A stretch of DNA of 64,000 bases from contig CAZLWV010000010.1 of the NCBI GenBank assembly GCA_964563135.1, positions 19,778-83,777 on the forward strand, given 5' to 3'. Positions 46,981 through 56,677 of this stretch are shown one piece after another (position 1 is the stretch's first letter; the number at the start of each line of letters is the position of its first letter). The position numbers and the translations under genes are program-made. The notes below the pieces were generated by a model. It worked only from the letters and a program-made list of their open reading frames with translations, was not told the DNA's origin and made no database searches. This DNA is from JAAYAY01 sp964563135 (GTDB taxonomy: Bacteria > Planctomycetota > Planctomycetia > Pirellulales > Thermoguttaceae).

Positions 46981-48219
46981 ATGCGAATCATTACGGTAAA
47001 GAGGTCACGTGCGGTGAAGGTGCTCTTGGTGAATCGATTCTTCGGCGGCAGCCAAGTACCAACAGGCCGTATGTTGCTTGATGTGGCCAGGGAACTGAAG
47101 CGATCAGGGCATGAGGTCGAGGTATTGACCAGTTCAGGCCGATACGCATGTGCCGACGCTGGGACGGATGAGGCGGATGCTTTTCGTATTCGCCGTCTTT
47201 CGGTGACGGGCTCTCACTTCCGACTGTTTGCGTGGCTGTCTTTCTGCGTGCAGGCTTGGTTTGTGATTCCGTCGATAGATTTCGATCTCGCTATTCTACT
47301 CACAGACCCGCCGTTTCTATTGCCTGCGGCTTGGCGAACAAAACATATGGATCGAGCTCGCGGCGAGAGACCTCGCCGCATCTTCTGGTGGACGATGGAT
47401 CTCTATCCGGAAGCCCTTATCGCCTCCGGGATGTTTCGGACTGGCGGAATCGTGCATCAGTTTTTGCGTTGGCTTAACGAACTCGGTATGCAAGCGTTGG
47501 ACGGCATAGTCTGTCTGGGTGAGCAACAGCATCGACTGATTCGGAATTACCATTCGTTGAGGCGATCAGAAGCCTTCACGGAAGTCGTGCCACCTTGGGA
47601 CAACCGCCCGCTTCGTGCCGTTCCACGAAGCGAGAACAGGTTTCTGAAAGAGATGCAGCTTGGCGGTCGTCGTGTTGCGCTGTATGCCGGAAATCTAGGT
47701 CAGGCGCACACCTACCGCGATTTCGTGCGTGCGGCTCACCACCTGCAAAGCCAGGGACGCGACGACTGGCGGTTTGTTTTCGTTTGCCGAGGCGCCGGTC
47801 GGCGAGGCCTGGAGAGGGAATCCAGAGAACTGAAGAACGTCATTGTGCGGGACTACGTTTCGCCGGACATGACGCCCGACCTGCTGCATGCGGCTGATGT
47901 TCACTTGATCACACTAAACCCGATCTGGAATGGCATCGTTGTTCCAAGCAAGTTGTATGGCGTTCTGAAGACCTCGGCTCCCGTGCTGTTTGTCGGCCCC
48001 GAAGATGCGGATTCAGCAATCGAGATTCGGCGTCTGGGAGCGGGACGCGTGCTGCCCGTCGGTTGTGATCCCGAACTGATGATTGAAACATTGGATGAAA
48101 TGGCTGCGGGGGGGATGGTCGTTCCTCGACAAATCTCCGGGGCGTCTGTGATAGCCGCGATCGTTGCTGAAGAGGCACTCGCGACAGGCGGACCTGGATG
48201 GTCGCGTCGCGCTGCATGA
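46981..48219 (+). CDS. glycosyltransferase, GT4 (WbuB-like)
   Basis: A 412-residue GT-B enzyme. VKVLLVNRFFGGSQVPTGRMLLDVARELKRSGHEVEVLT opens the N-terminal domain in the WbuB/WcaI style; PPWDNRPLR, VALYAGNLGQAH and LITLNPIWNGIVVPSKLYGVLKTSAPVLFVGP belong to the nucleotide-sugar domain. It probably adds one sugar to the lipid-linked repeat unit. The start at 46981 is one choice; a GTG at 47014 has a better ribosome site (AAAGAGG). Confidence 0.85.
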   Translation: MRIITVKRSRAVKVLLVNRFFGGSQVPTGRMLLDVARELKRSGHEVEVLTSSGRYACADAGTDEADAFRIRRLSVTGSHFRLFAWLSFCVQAWFVIPSIDFDLAILLTDPPFLLPAAWRTKHMDRARGERPRRIFWWTMDLYPEALIASGMFRTGGIVHQFLRWLNELGMQALDGIVCLGEQQHRLIRNYHSLRRSEAFTEVVPPWDNRPLRAVPRSENRFLKEMQLGGRRVALYAGNLGQAHTYRDFVRAAHHLQSQGRDDWRFVFVCRGAGRRGLERESRELKNVIVRDYVSPDMTPDLLHAADVHLITLNPIWNGIVVPSKLYGVLKTSAPVLFVGPEDADSAIEIRRLGAGRVLPVGCDPELMIETLDEMAAGGMVVPRQISGASVIAAIVAEEALATGGPGWSRRAA

Positions 48220-48399
48220 TCGGAGCCCAAGGGTCGCTCTCCGGCCTGTCGGTCAATGCGAACGAACTTCGGACCGAAGGAAGACCCCCCCTCACTGAGA
48301 CAGCCACTTCCCTAGAGTATTGTCGCCCTGGCCACGGTCGTGACGATGGCTCTGGGAATCGCCCTGCGTGTTCAGGGTCAATTGCAGGCGAAAAGCAAA

Positions 48400-49950
48400 A
48401 TGTCTCAGTCCCGTTTGATACTCTCCAACGCGGTTATCATCTGGATCAGTCGGGTTCTCCTACTGCTTCCGCAACTGATTATGGTGCCGTTTCTGATCGG
48501 CACGATCGGAGAGGCAGGGTATGGAGTCTACGCCTTGGTATGGTCACTGATGATTTCGGTTGAGCAAATACAGGTATCGCTTCAGCAAGGAGTCGTCAAA
48601 TACTGCGCTGGCCTATTCGCTCAAGGACGCATTGACGAAGTTAACAGGGTCGTCAGTTCCGGTTTTGTGTACTCGAGCCTTCTGGCGGTTCTGGCATGTG
48701 CTGCCACAATTGCCACGGCGCCATTCTACAACGGCAGTTCCGGCCATCTTGCTCCCGCACTAGCCGTGGTGAGCGTCATGCTTCTGTTGATCTTTCCGTT
48801 AACACCCTATATTGCCGTAATACAGTCGCGGCAGCGTTACTTCGTGGGCGCCATCACCGAAACCGTGTCGAAATACCTCAGCTTCTTCGCTGTGGTAATG
48901 TGGTTCTACGTGGTAGGACCGTCGGTTGAAGCGTTGATCATGATCATGGCTGGGATGTTGTTCCTTGCCAGGCTTGCGCAGCTACCGATCGCTTATCGAC
49001 TGGTTCCCGGGCTTCACAACCGTCTCAGTCTCTGCAATCGAGAACATCTGCGGTTGATTGCCTCTTTTGGTAGCGCAACCGTTCTGATCGGTCTATGCCT
49101 GATGGCGAATTCAGCCGGAATACGCTGGTTGATGGCGTCGCTCGCTTCCACGAGCTTCGTAGCTCATCTGGCAATTGTGCTCATGCCCAGTGCAATGCTT
49201 TCGCAAATCGTGATGGCCGTGACCGTCACGGTGATGCCGGCGACAAGTGCCTATCAGGCAACGGGAAATCAGCGGCTGCTTCAGGAACTGCTGGTACGCA
49301 GCATGCGTTACACATTCATCCTGTCACTGGCCGGACTTCTCGCAGCTGCTTTCCTAATCCGGAACATACTAGATATCTGGGTTGGGGCTGGCTATACGTT
49401 TCTTGCGCCGCATGCGTTAGTCCTCTTTGCCACCACCTCATTTGCGCTCAGCACGTCACCCGCTCATCATATGCTCAAGGGGCTTGGGTGGTTAAGAATT
49501 GCGGTCTGCGTTTCGGTGTTCGCGCTCGTTGTTGCACCCATCGGACTCATTCTTGCCGTCTTTCACATCTGGCACGACTCCTATCTGGCCGCAACAGCCG
49601 GCTTGGTCACTGGAAATATCGCCTATGCATGCCTCCAAGTACTGTTCGCTTCAAAGGCCGTAGACGCAAAAGTCCGGGACGTCTTTATGCATGTTTACGC
49701 ACGGCCGGTTTTCGTTTGCGCGGTAGTCTGGCTCGCGGTGCTTGGGATCGTGGCCAACACTGGGTTTGATGACGTTATCGCGCGATTCATTCTTTCTGTA
49801 CTCGCTGTCCTGCTGTTCCTTGGCGGCTGCTATGCATTTGCCGCCACAGCAGCTGAACGGCAGCAGATTGGGTGTTTCATCTCAAAAGCCTTGAACAGGG
49901 CTCCCGCGATTCGCGCAATGCTGCCAGTGCAATCGCAATCCAAGCAATAG
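48400..49950 (+). CDS. Wzx-type polysaccharide flippase
   Basis: A 516-residue membrane protein with about 12-14 helices and the MATE-like Wzx topology. The N-terminus (LSNAVIIWISRVLLLLPQLIMVPFLIGTIGEAGYGVYALVWSL) matches the family's first helix pair. It would move the lipid-linked repeat unit to the periplasmic side. The ATG at 48400 is preferred; an earlier one is at 48340. Confidence 0.85.
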   Translation: MSQSRLILSNAVIIWISRVLLLLPQLIMVPFLIGTIGEAGYGVYALVWSLMISVEQIQVSLQQGVVKYCAGLFAQGRIDEVNRVVSSGFVYSSLLAVLACAATIATAPFYNGSSGHLAPALAVVSVMLLLIFPLTPYIAVIQSRQRYFVGAITETVSKYLSFFAVVMWFYVVGPSVEALIMIMAGMLFLARLAQLPIAYRLVPGLHNRLSLCNREHLRLIASFGSATVLIGLCLMANSAGIRWLMASLASTSFVAHLAIVLMPSAMLSQIVMAVTVTVMPATSAYQATGNQRLLQELLVRSMRYTFILSLAGLLAAAFLIRNILDIWVGAGYTFLAPHALVLFATTSFALSTSPAHHMLKGLGWLRIAVCVSVFALVVAPIGLILAVFHIWHDSYLAATAGLVTGNIAYACLQVLFASKAVDAKVRDVFMHVYARPVFVCAVVWLAVLGIVANTGFDDVIARFILSVLAVLLFLGGCYAFAATAAERQQIGCFISKALNRAPAIRAMLPVQSQSKQ

Positions 49951-49979
49951 GCGACATAACATCGGAGAATAGAAATGCC

Positions 49980-50747
49980 ATGGACAATACCTTGACGACC
50001 AAGGAAAAATGGGAAGCTGTCTGGGCTGGCAGGAAACTGCCGATTGTCAACAAACCGGTACATGATGTTCAGCAGCAACTGGAAACGTACCTTCCGAAGT
50101 GTGGCATACGTACACTCATCGAGATCGGGTGTGCCCCCGGTGGGTGGATGGCGTATTTCCACAAACAGTTTCGCTATCGTGTTGCCGGTCTGGAGTATGC
50201 CGAGGCGGCGGCGGCGGCAACCAAAGTCAACATGCGCTTGCTCGGAATAGATGCGGATATCTTTCTGCAGGATTTCTTCACATTCGATTGTGACAGCAAC
50301 AGCTACGACATAGTGTTTTCCGCTGGATTCATTGAGCACTTCCGCGATGTGTCCGTTGTCATGAATAGGATCTACTCGTTGTCGCAAGAGTATGTAGTCA
50401 CAATAGTACCCAATGCTTTCGGTATAAATGGATTTATCAGCAAAACGATTCGACCAAAGGTCTATTCAGAACACAATCCAATAGATGTCCTCACACTCGA
50501 TGCCCTTCACGCGGCGTGTGGATTGAGAACTCTATTCTGTGACTATGTGGCGGGGGTGAGATTCGTCATGCCGGCGCAGAGTAACGACTTCTTTAATAGA
50601 CACAAGCGGTGCGCAAGGGCTATAAACATGCCCGTTTGTGTTCTCAACCGCTTGTCAAATCAATTGCAGAGATTCGGTGCCTTTGGTCCAAGAAGCAGGC
50701 TGTTCTCTGACAGCCTGTTGTATATAGGTGTTAAACCCGAGCGGTGA
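49980..50747 (+). CDS. class I SAM-dependent methyltransferase
   Basis: A 255-residue protein with motif I LIEIGCAPGGWMAYF, the acidic residue in VAGLEYAE, and FSAGFIEHF (motif post II). It likely methylates a sugar or hydroxyl in the polysaccharide. The start at 49980 has GGAG 14 bases upstream, somewhat distant. It follows the flippase by 29 bases. Confidence 0.78.
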   Translation: MDNTLTTKEKWEAVWAGRKLPIVNKPVHDVQQQLETYLPKCGIRTLIEIGCAPGGWMAYFHKQFRYRVAGLEYAEAAAAATKVNMRLLGIDADIFLQDFFTFDCDSNSYDIVFSAGFIEHFRDVSVVMNRIYSLSQEYVVTIVPNAFGINGFISKTIRPKVYSEHNPIDVLTLDALHAACGLRTLFCDYVAGVRFVMPAQSNDFFNRHKRCARAINMPVCVLNRLSNQLQRFGAFGPRSRLFSDSLLYIGVKPER

Positions 50748-50839
50748 TGTTGCCGTGGCACAAATGGCTGCACAACCTGCAACTGGTTTGGGGCGAAGAT
50801 GAGAGTTCGATTTTTTTTGGTGAGCCAAAGGGGTGAAAC

Positions 50840-51976
50840 GTGATTCGTATACTGATTGCCGGCGACACGTGTCCTACGAATCGGAACGAGCTTCTCTTTC
50901 GCAACGGCGACGTGCCGGCTCTCCTCAACGATCTCCAGCCAGAGTTCGAAACGGCCGATCTGGCGATCATCAACCTTGAATGCCCGTTGATTCAGAGTGC
51001 GTCACCGATCGACAAGTGCGGACCGCATCTGGGTGCGCCGCTTGAATGTGTTAATGGCCTCAAGGCAATGGGGATTCATGTGGTCGCGCTGGCGAACAAC
51101 CACTGTATGGACCACGGACCGGAAGGACTCTGCTCGACAATGCGAGTCCTAGATGAGTACGGAATCGACTACGTCGGAGCCGGGGAGAACCTTGCTGCGG
51201 CTCGCAAGATTCTGGTTCGCGAAGTCCACGGCGTTCGCATCGGAATTATGGCGCTGGCCGAGCATGAATTTGGGTTTGCGGAAGAAGCCGCTCCTGGCGC
51301 GAACCCCCTGGATATCATGGACGTAGTCCGAGACGCCACCGCGAATCGCGACGGCTTCGACTTCTTGATAGTTCTTTTTCACGGGGGCAATGAGTCATAT
51401 CCCTATCCACGCCCCCGGCTTATGGACACATGTCGCTTTCTGATCGAGCAAGGCGCTGCCGCGGTGATCTGTCAGCACTCGCACTGCGCGGGATGCATGG
51501 AAACCTATCGAGAGGCGCCGATCATTTATGGCCAAGGGAACTTCCTTTTCGACTACCACTCCAAATCTACTGGGTGGCATGATGGGGTGCTGGTCAGCCT
51601 GCAGGTCAATGGGAAAGCCTGTTTCGACACCCAGTTGATCCCTTATCGGCAGTCAGATGGGCAACCTGGAGTACGCCGGATGACGCCTGAAGAGGAGCAG
51701 GTGTTTATGGCCGACTTCGTTGCCCGTTCGCTGGCCATCGGTGATAGGTCGTTTGTGGCAACACGGTGGGAGGCATTCTGTCGGGAGAACAGGAGAGCTT
51801 TCCTGCAATGCCTTCACGGGAAACCAGGATTTCTCCGGCGTGTGGCGAGCAAGCTCGACTTGCTCCGCTACTTCGACTCGCGCGAAGTTCAAAGACGGCG
51901 CCTGCATTTCGTTCGCTGTGAGTCCCTGCGTGAGGCATTGATTACAGTGCTCACGCAAGAGGCCGAACGGAGATAG
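50840..51976 (+). CDS. CapA family protein (poly-gamma-glutamate type metallophosphatase fold)
   Basis: A 378-residue protein with the CapA/PgsA calcineurin-like fold: IAGDTCPTN (metal-binding D), NLECPL, ANNHCMDHG (metal-binding NH), ILFHGGNES, ICQHSHCAGCMETY and the IYGQGNFLFDYHSK close. In poly-gamma-glutamate capsule loci CapA acts in assembly or export. No signal peptide at the N-terminus, unlike many relatives. The start is a GTG at 50840 with AAAGGGG upstream. An ATP-grasp gene is close by. Confidence 0.88.
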   Translation: MIRILIAGDTCPTNRNELLFRNGDVPALLNDLQPEFETADLAIINLECPLIQSASPIDKCGPHLGAPLECVNGLKAMGIHVVALANNHCMDHGPEGLCSTMRVLDEYGIDYVGAGENLAAARKILVREVHGVRIGIMALAEHEFGFAEEAAPGANPLDIMDVVRDATANRDGFDFLIVLFHGGNESYPYPRPRLMDTCRFLIEQGAAAVICQHSHCAGCMETYREAPIIYGQGNFLFDYHSKSTGWHDGVLVSLQVNGKACFDTQLIPYRQSDGQPGVRRMTPEEEQVFMADFVARSLAIGDRSFVATRWEAFCRENRRAFLQCLHGKPGFLRRVASKLDLLRYFDSREVQRRRLHFVRCESLREALITVLTQEAERR

Positions 51977-52048
51977 GGCCCCTGGATAGTTCATTGAAAC
52001 GGTGCCTTCTCGACACAAGCGTCTGATTTGTATGAGGAAACGTCGACT

Positions 52049-52921
52049 GTGAACGGGTACTTCAACTGGGACTCCCAACTGGCGTTGAGTGAAATGGAAG
52101 CCGCGAGTTTTGCTGAATGGATGGCGGCTCCGGATCACCCCTGCCAATTCACCATGCATCCGGACGGATTCCCAGTTTTCCTGCGTCCGGCCGAGATTCG
52201 CCAATTTGATGAGTACTCCCAGGGCGACCCTTACGCTGTCGCGCAGCATATTGAGAGCACCTTTCAAAGACATCGCATTGACGTGACCATAAGACTGGTG
52301 GCGGAAGGAATTGTAGCGACTTCCAGAACTCCAAGGATCCTTGACGTCGCATGCGGGGAAGGGCACATTACCTCCGCCATTCAACGGGCTTTTCCGAGAG
52401 CTGAGATTCTTGCTTTCGATGGCTCCTTGTCGGCGATTCGAAGCGCGCATCGTACGTACAAAGGTATCGCCTTCGCAGTTGCAGACGCCCACGATCCCCC
52501 GTACGCGCCATGTTACTTCGATTGCGCTGTCTGCAACAACATTTGGGAACACGTCCCGGATCCGGTACAACTAGTTGTCCGGATAGCTCGGCTACTGAAA
52601 CCCGATGCGTCCCTAATCGTGTCCACACCGAGTCGCTATCGCTTGAACAACCTCCTGCGTGTGGCTCTCGGAAAACCGGTCGCTCTTGCGTCGCCACACC
52701 ATGTAACTGAGTATTCAGTTGGCCAGGTGATGGAACAGTTGCGGCATGCAGGGTTCAGAGTGGAAAGAACGGCTGGAGACACCGACTGGCCGAAAAGCCT
52801 GGCGTTTCGACAGCTCATCAAACGCGGTCTCGGGTATCTCATTTCTGGAATTCTGCAAATAACCCGTTCTCATCACACCCTCGCCTCCACTGTATTCTAT
52901 CTTGCAAAGAATGGCTGTTAG
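52049..52921 (+). CDS. class I SAM-dependent methyltransferase
   Basis: A 290-residue protein with motif I ILDVACGEGHITSAIQ, LAFDGSLSAI, and CNNIWEHVPDPVQLVVRIARLLKPDASLIVSTPS. The C-terminal part (VTEYSVGQVMEQLRHAGFRVERTAGDTDWP) resembles UbiG/sugar methyltransferases. GTG at 52049 has AGGA upstream. It overlaps the region just before the ATP-grasp gene. Confidence 0.82.
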   Translation: MNGYFNWDSQLALSEMEAASFAEWMAAPDHPCQFTMHPDGFPVFLRPAEIRQFDEYSQGDPYAVAQHIESTFQRHRIDVTIRLVAEGIVATSRTPRILDVACGEGHITSAIQRAFPRAEILAFDGSLSAIRSAHRTYKGIAFAVADAHDPPYAPCYFDCAVCNNIWEHVPDPVQLVVRIARLLKPDASLIVSTPSRYRLNNLLRVALGKPVALASPHHVTEYSVGQVMEQLRHAGFRVERTAGDTDWPKSLAFRQLIKRGLGYLISGILQITRSHHTLASTVFYLAKNGC

Positions 52922-52943
52922 GAACTTGCGAGGGACACGACCA

Positions 52944-53999
52944 ATGCGAGTAGGTATCTACGAACTGAGAGACCCGAACGGTCAAGACCTCGCGGTCCAG
53001 AGGGCGTACGAAGCGATTCTCAATCGCAACAGAATCCCTTCGGTTCGCCTGCGAGCCGAGCAACCAGACTTCTGGGAAATCGTCGATTCCCTGTCGCTCT
53101 TCATCATGCGGTTTTCGCAACGAGACACGGATCTCCAGCAAGCTCGCGATCTCCTTCCCATAATTGAGCGCGAACGCGGGATCAAATGCTACCCCAATGT
53201 GAACACTGGATGGCATTTTGACGACAAAGTCAAACAATACCACCTGCTTCGTTCCCTGGGCTTTCCGATGACAGAATGTTGGATCTTCTATGACCGTTTG
53301 GAGGCGTTGCAGTGGATTCAGCGTGCCGCTTACCCGGTCGTGTTCAAGTTGCGCGGAGGGGCAGGCTCACAGAATGTGATTCTCGTACGCAATCAGCGTC
53401 AGGCTCGGCGTTTAGTGAACCGGATGTTCGGAAGAGGAATCCGACCTGAGAGCTTTCTACATCCGAATTGCGTTCGTTTCAAGCACTTCAACATTTATCG
53501 CGAATTTCATCACTTGTGCGGAAACGTCTATCGTTGGAGCAGACACCTGGACATTTCACCCTTTTGGCAAACGCAAAAGAACTACGTGCTATTTCAGAAA
53601 TTTCTGCCCAATAATGCCTGGGATACTCGCGTGACTGTGATCGGGGACCGGGCCTTCGCATTTCGGCGCATGGTACGCGACAACGACTTTCGGGCCTCTG
53701 GAAGCGGACGGATCGACTATGAGCCGGCAAAAATTGATCCGCAATGCTTGCGAATCGCCTTTGAGATCTCGCACACGTTCAGTTTTCAGTCAATGGCCTA
53801 TGATTTTCTTACCAATGAACAGCAGCAACCCGAATTCTGCGAGGTCAGCTATGCTTGTGTGTCTAGTGCGGTTTACAACTGTGCGGGATACTGGGACACC
53901 GAACTCAAATGGCACGAGGGGCACTTCTGGCCGGAATACCTGCATTTGGCCGATGCGCTTGAGTGCCCAGATCTCAGGCAACCCGACTTGGCTTACTAA
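52944..53999 (+). CDS. ATP-grasp domain protein
   Basis: A 351-residue protein with an ATP-grasp layout: an N-terminal pre-ATP-grasp part, YPVVFKLRGGAGSQNVILVRNQRQARRL (ATP-binding Lys and Gly loop), NYVLFQKFLPNNAWDTRVTVIGDRAFAFRRM, and the metal-binding FEISHTFSFQSMAYDFLTNEQQQPEFCEVSYAC close. ATP-grasp ligases join carboxylates to amines; here the substrate is unknown. The ATG at 52944 follows GAGGGA. Position between a methyltransferase and the polymerase suggests a role in modifying the polysaccharide. Confidence 0.83.
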   Translation: MRVGIYELRDPNGQDLAVQRAYEAILNRNRIPSVRLRAEQPDFWEIVDSLSLFIMRFSQRDTDLQQARDLLPIIERERGIKCYPNVNTGWHFDDKVKQYHLLRSLGFPMTECWIFYDRLEALQWIQRAAYPVVFKLRGGAGSQNVILVRNQRQARRLVNRMFGRGIRPESFLHPNCVRFKHFNIYREFHHLCGNVYRWSRHLDISPFWQTQKNYVLFQKFLPNNAWDTRVTVIGDRAFAFRRMVRDNDFRASGSGRIDYEPAKIDPQCLRIAFEISHTFSFQSMAYDFLTNEQQQPEFCEVSYACVSSAVYNCAGYWDTELKWHEGHFWPEYLHLADALECPDLRQPDLAY

Positions 54000-54053
54000 T
54001 AAAGCATCGTCAACCTCTGGCTCCTCAAATTGCAGCGTTGCACGAAAGCAAAC

Positions 54054-55439
54054 ATGCTAGACACTCTATTCTTCGTGAACCTCGTCCTCAACGCGACGGA
54101 GCTATTCAAGTTTCTGGCGCCGCAATTAGGCGTAAGGATCGGTGATATCAGCACGGTACTCTTGCTCTTCAATGTTTTCTACCTGATCGCCAAGCTGCCA
54201 TACACGACTCTAGCATTTCACCGTATGTCGATTTGGCTTGTACTGCTCGTGATCTGGCCGCTCGCCAGCGTGGGCTACGCACCTACTATCGATTTTCGTT
54301 CGATAGGACTGACGGTCTACTGTTTTACGCTGCTTTACAGCACGGTAGTCTACACAATGGTGAATGGACTGCCTTCGCTTCACCGAATGTTGACAGTCAG
54401 CTTGACGATCACGACACTTGGCATGCTCTTGAGCATGATTGTGCCCGGGTACTTCGAGTCGGTCGCGAAACTTGCCGATACGCAACACGAGTACCTGGGG
54501 CGGGCGTATGGTTTCTTCTTGCAGCCCAATCGTTGCGGGACATCTCTCTGCTTGCTGTTCATTGGCTGGTTTGCAATGTGGAAACGCGATACGATCGTGC
54601 AGGAGCCGATTGCAGTCTTCACGTTTCTTCTGTTGCTATTCTTGACTGGTTCACGAACCGCAGCACTTATGGGTGGTGTCATTGTCGTACTCCATTTGGT
54701 GCATCAGTGGCGAGTTGGTTTTGCCTCCTCGCGATCGGTGCGGCACTCCTCTTGGAGATACGTTGTTCTAGGCACGTGCGTGCTCGTCGGTATTGTCGGA
54801 GCCAGATCGTGCATTCAAGGGGTAGGACATCACGCGGAACGCCGATACGGCGACTTGGTTGCCCGAGTTGAGGCACTTCTAGACTTTCGCTTGAGTCTCG
54901 ACGGTAGTATCGAAGACGACAGAAGCTTAAACGAACGTCTTGCCGCCCAGAAAGTCTATTGGACGATGATTGCGGAACGCCCTATTCTGGGATATGGCAT
55001 GGGTGCAGAGTCCTACCTCGTGGAAAACGGTCTCATCCACAAGTCTTCCCACAGCGCGCTGTTGACCGTCGTCCTCGAGTACGGCTGGATCTATTCAATT
55101 GCCTTTGTCGTGCTCATGCTTAGTTTGTGGCGACATCGTTATCGTAAAGCAATTGAAGCCGCCTTGGGAACCAACTCGATTGTGCAGTTTTCATGCACGC
55201 TGCTTGTCATATTCGTAATCAATGGAGGTATTCTCGATACGCGAATACTATATGTTGTGTGGGGGATGTTTATTACCATGTGCCTTCTCTGGGAGTACAA
55301 GACCACACAGGGAGAAGGGATGGCGAACATACTGCGCAGTGGCTTCTCGACATCGGCTTTGCCCACCGCAGCTCGAGGTAAAATTGCCAGGCTTCAAACG
55401 CAGAGACGTCGTCCAGTAACCACACCCCTTTTTGGATAG
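54054..55439 (+). CDS. O-antigen ligase/polymerase (Wzy/WaaL-like) membrane protein
   Basis: A 461-residue membrane protein with about ten to twelve helices. The large periplasmic loop (roughly residues 255-320) includes LNERLAAQKVYWTMIAERPILGYGMGAESYLV and HSALLTVVLEYGWI, the pattern of the Wzy_C domain. It likely polymerises the repeat unit. The ATG at 54054 is one of two near starts. Confidence 0.83.
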   Translation: MLDTLFFVNLVLNATELFKFLAPQLGVRIGDISTVLLLFNVFYLIAKLPYTTLAFHRMSIWLVLLVIWPLASVGYAPTIDFRSIGLTVYCFTLLYSTVVYTMVNGLPSLHRMLTVSLTITTLGMLLSMIVPGYFESVAKLADTQHEYLGRAYGFFLQPNRCGTSLCLLFIGWFAMWKRDTIVQEPIAVFTFLLLLFLTGSRTAALMGGVIVVLHLVHQWRVGFASSRSVRHSSWRYVVLGTCVLVGIVGARSCIQGVGHHAERRYGDLVARVEALLDFRLSLDGSIEDDRSLNERLAAQKVYWTMIAERPILGYGMGAESYLVENGLIHKSSHSALLTVVLEYGWIYSIAFVVLMLSLWRHRYRKAIEAALGTNSIVQFSCTLLVIFVINGGILDTRILYVVWGMFITMCLLWEYKTTQGEGMANILRSGFSTSALPTAARGKIARLQTQRRRPVTTPLFG

Positions 55440-55552
55440 GCAAGTCGACCACGTTCGGGACCTGTGATTTGCTGGATCAGAGAATTGTGATTACCAATGC
55501 CTCCCTGGCCTGGCGACACACCCAGAAAGCAACCGATAGAAACCTGCTATCC

Positions 55553-56677
55553 ATGGACTCTCCCCGAATTCTCCATCTAAGTCCGCGATTGACTGGAGGT
55601 GGAATGGAACGCCGAATGGGGCTGGTGGCCGCGGGTATGGCGGCGAGGGGACATCGTACACACATTGCCTATCTTCATGAGGGAGACAATTTCCGGGATA
55701 CGGAACTGATGGCAGTCAGGTTGCACCGGATACATGCAACCAGCAGCTACGACATGCGACTCTTCCTTCGCCTCCGCTCTCTGGCGCGACAGGTGAAGCC
55801 GGATATTATCCAGACATGGACGACTCAAATGGACATCCTTGGAGCATTCATAGCACGCACCGCTGGATCGCGATGGATTCTGATGGAACCCTCCTCCGTC
55901 GGGGCCTATTCCAAGCCTTCGTGGAAGGATCGTATTCGGCAGTTTCTTGCGGGGCGTGCAACCATCGTATCCAACTCTCTCGCGGGAGATGCATACTGGC
56001 GCGATAAGTCGTCGTTTCGCAGAAGAGTAATTCGCAACGGACAAGATGTACAGCGCATCCTCGCGGCTCCTGAATTCGACAGATCGCAATTGCCACTGAC
56101 CCGGGATGAATCCGTGCTCATTTACGCGGGCCGCTTGAACTCAACTGCCACACGGGCCAAGAACTTTAAGATCTGCCTGGATGCGGTATCCCGACTGTCG
56201 TCTCGCATCCCCGTAAAGCTGTTTGTTTGCGGAGATGGAAATAAACGAGATGAATGGAAACGGAAAGTGGCAGAGGCCGGCCTTGAGAAGCAAGTCATAT
56301 TCCTCGGGTATTTGGAGCGTACTGGAGTCTGGGGCCTCATGAAGATCGCGGATGCTCTGCTTTCGGTCAGCCGTTTCGAAGGTTGTCCGAACACTGTCCA
56401 AGAGGCCATGCTGTGTCGATGTCCCTTGATTGTATCAGACATTCCTGAGCATCGAGAGATTCTCTCGGACGACGAGGCAATGCTGGTGGACCCGAACTCT
56501 CCCGCACAACTGAGCCGCGCTGTGGAGGCCTTGATTAGCGACAAGGCTGGCGCTGCGGCGCGCTGCGAAAATGCCTACAAAACGGCGAGGGAATGGACCG
56601 TGGAGCATATGCTCGATCAATTCGAGGAGCTTTACCAAGAGCTGACAATGAGCCGAAGGAACCTTGACCATGGATAA
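55553..56677 (+). CDS. glycosyltransferase, GT4
   Basis: A 374-residue GT-B enzyme: LHLSPRLTGGGMERRMGLVAAGMAARGH (N-terminal Gly-rich loop), DIIQTWTTQMDILGAFIAR, ESVLIYAGRLNSTATRAKNFKICLDAV, VKLFVCGDGNKRDEWK, and the SRFEGCPNTVQEAMLCRCPLIVSDIPEHREI donor site with E-x7-E. The stop overlaps the start of the NeuB gene. The ATG at 55553 is chosen over an upstream TTG at 55469. Confidence 0.87.
   Translation: MDSPRILHLSPRLTGGGMERRMGLVAAGMAARGHRTHIAYLHEGDNFRDTELMAVRLHRIHATSSYDMRLFLRLRSLARQVKPDIIQTWTTQMDILGAFIARTAGSRWILMEPSSVGAYSKPSWKDRIRQFLAGRATIVSNSLAGDAYWRDKSSFRRRVIRNGQDVQRILAAPEFDRSQLPLTRDESVLIYAGRLNSTATRAKNFKICLDAVSRLSSRIPVKLFVCGDGNKRDEWKRKVAEAGLEKQVIFLGYLERTGVWGLMKIADALLSVSRFEGCPNTVQEAMLCRCPLIVSDIPEHREILSDDEAMLVDPNSPAQLSRAVEALISDKAGAAARCENAYKTAREWTVEHMLDQFEELYQELTMSRRNLDHG

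Noticed and set aside
50748..50839. T-rich stretch before the CapA-like gene considered as a terminator
   Set aside because: There is no stable stem before the T run; it is probably just AT-rich spacer.
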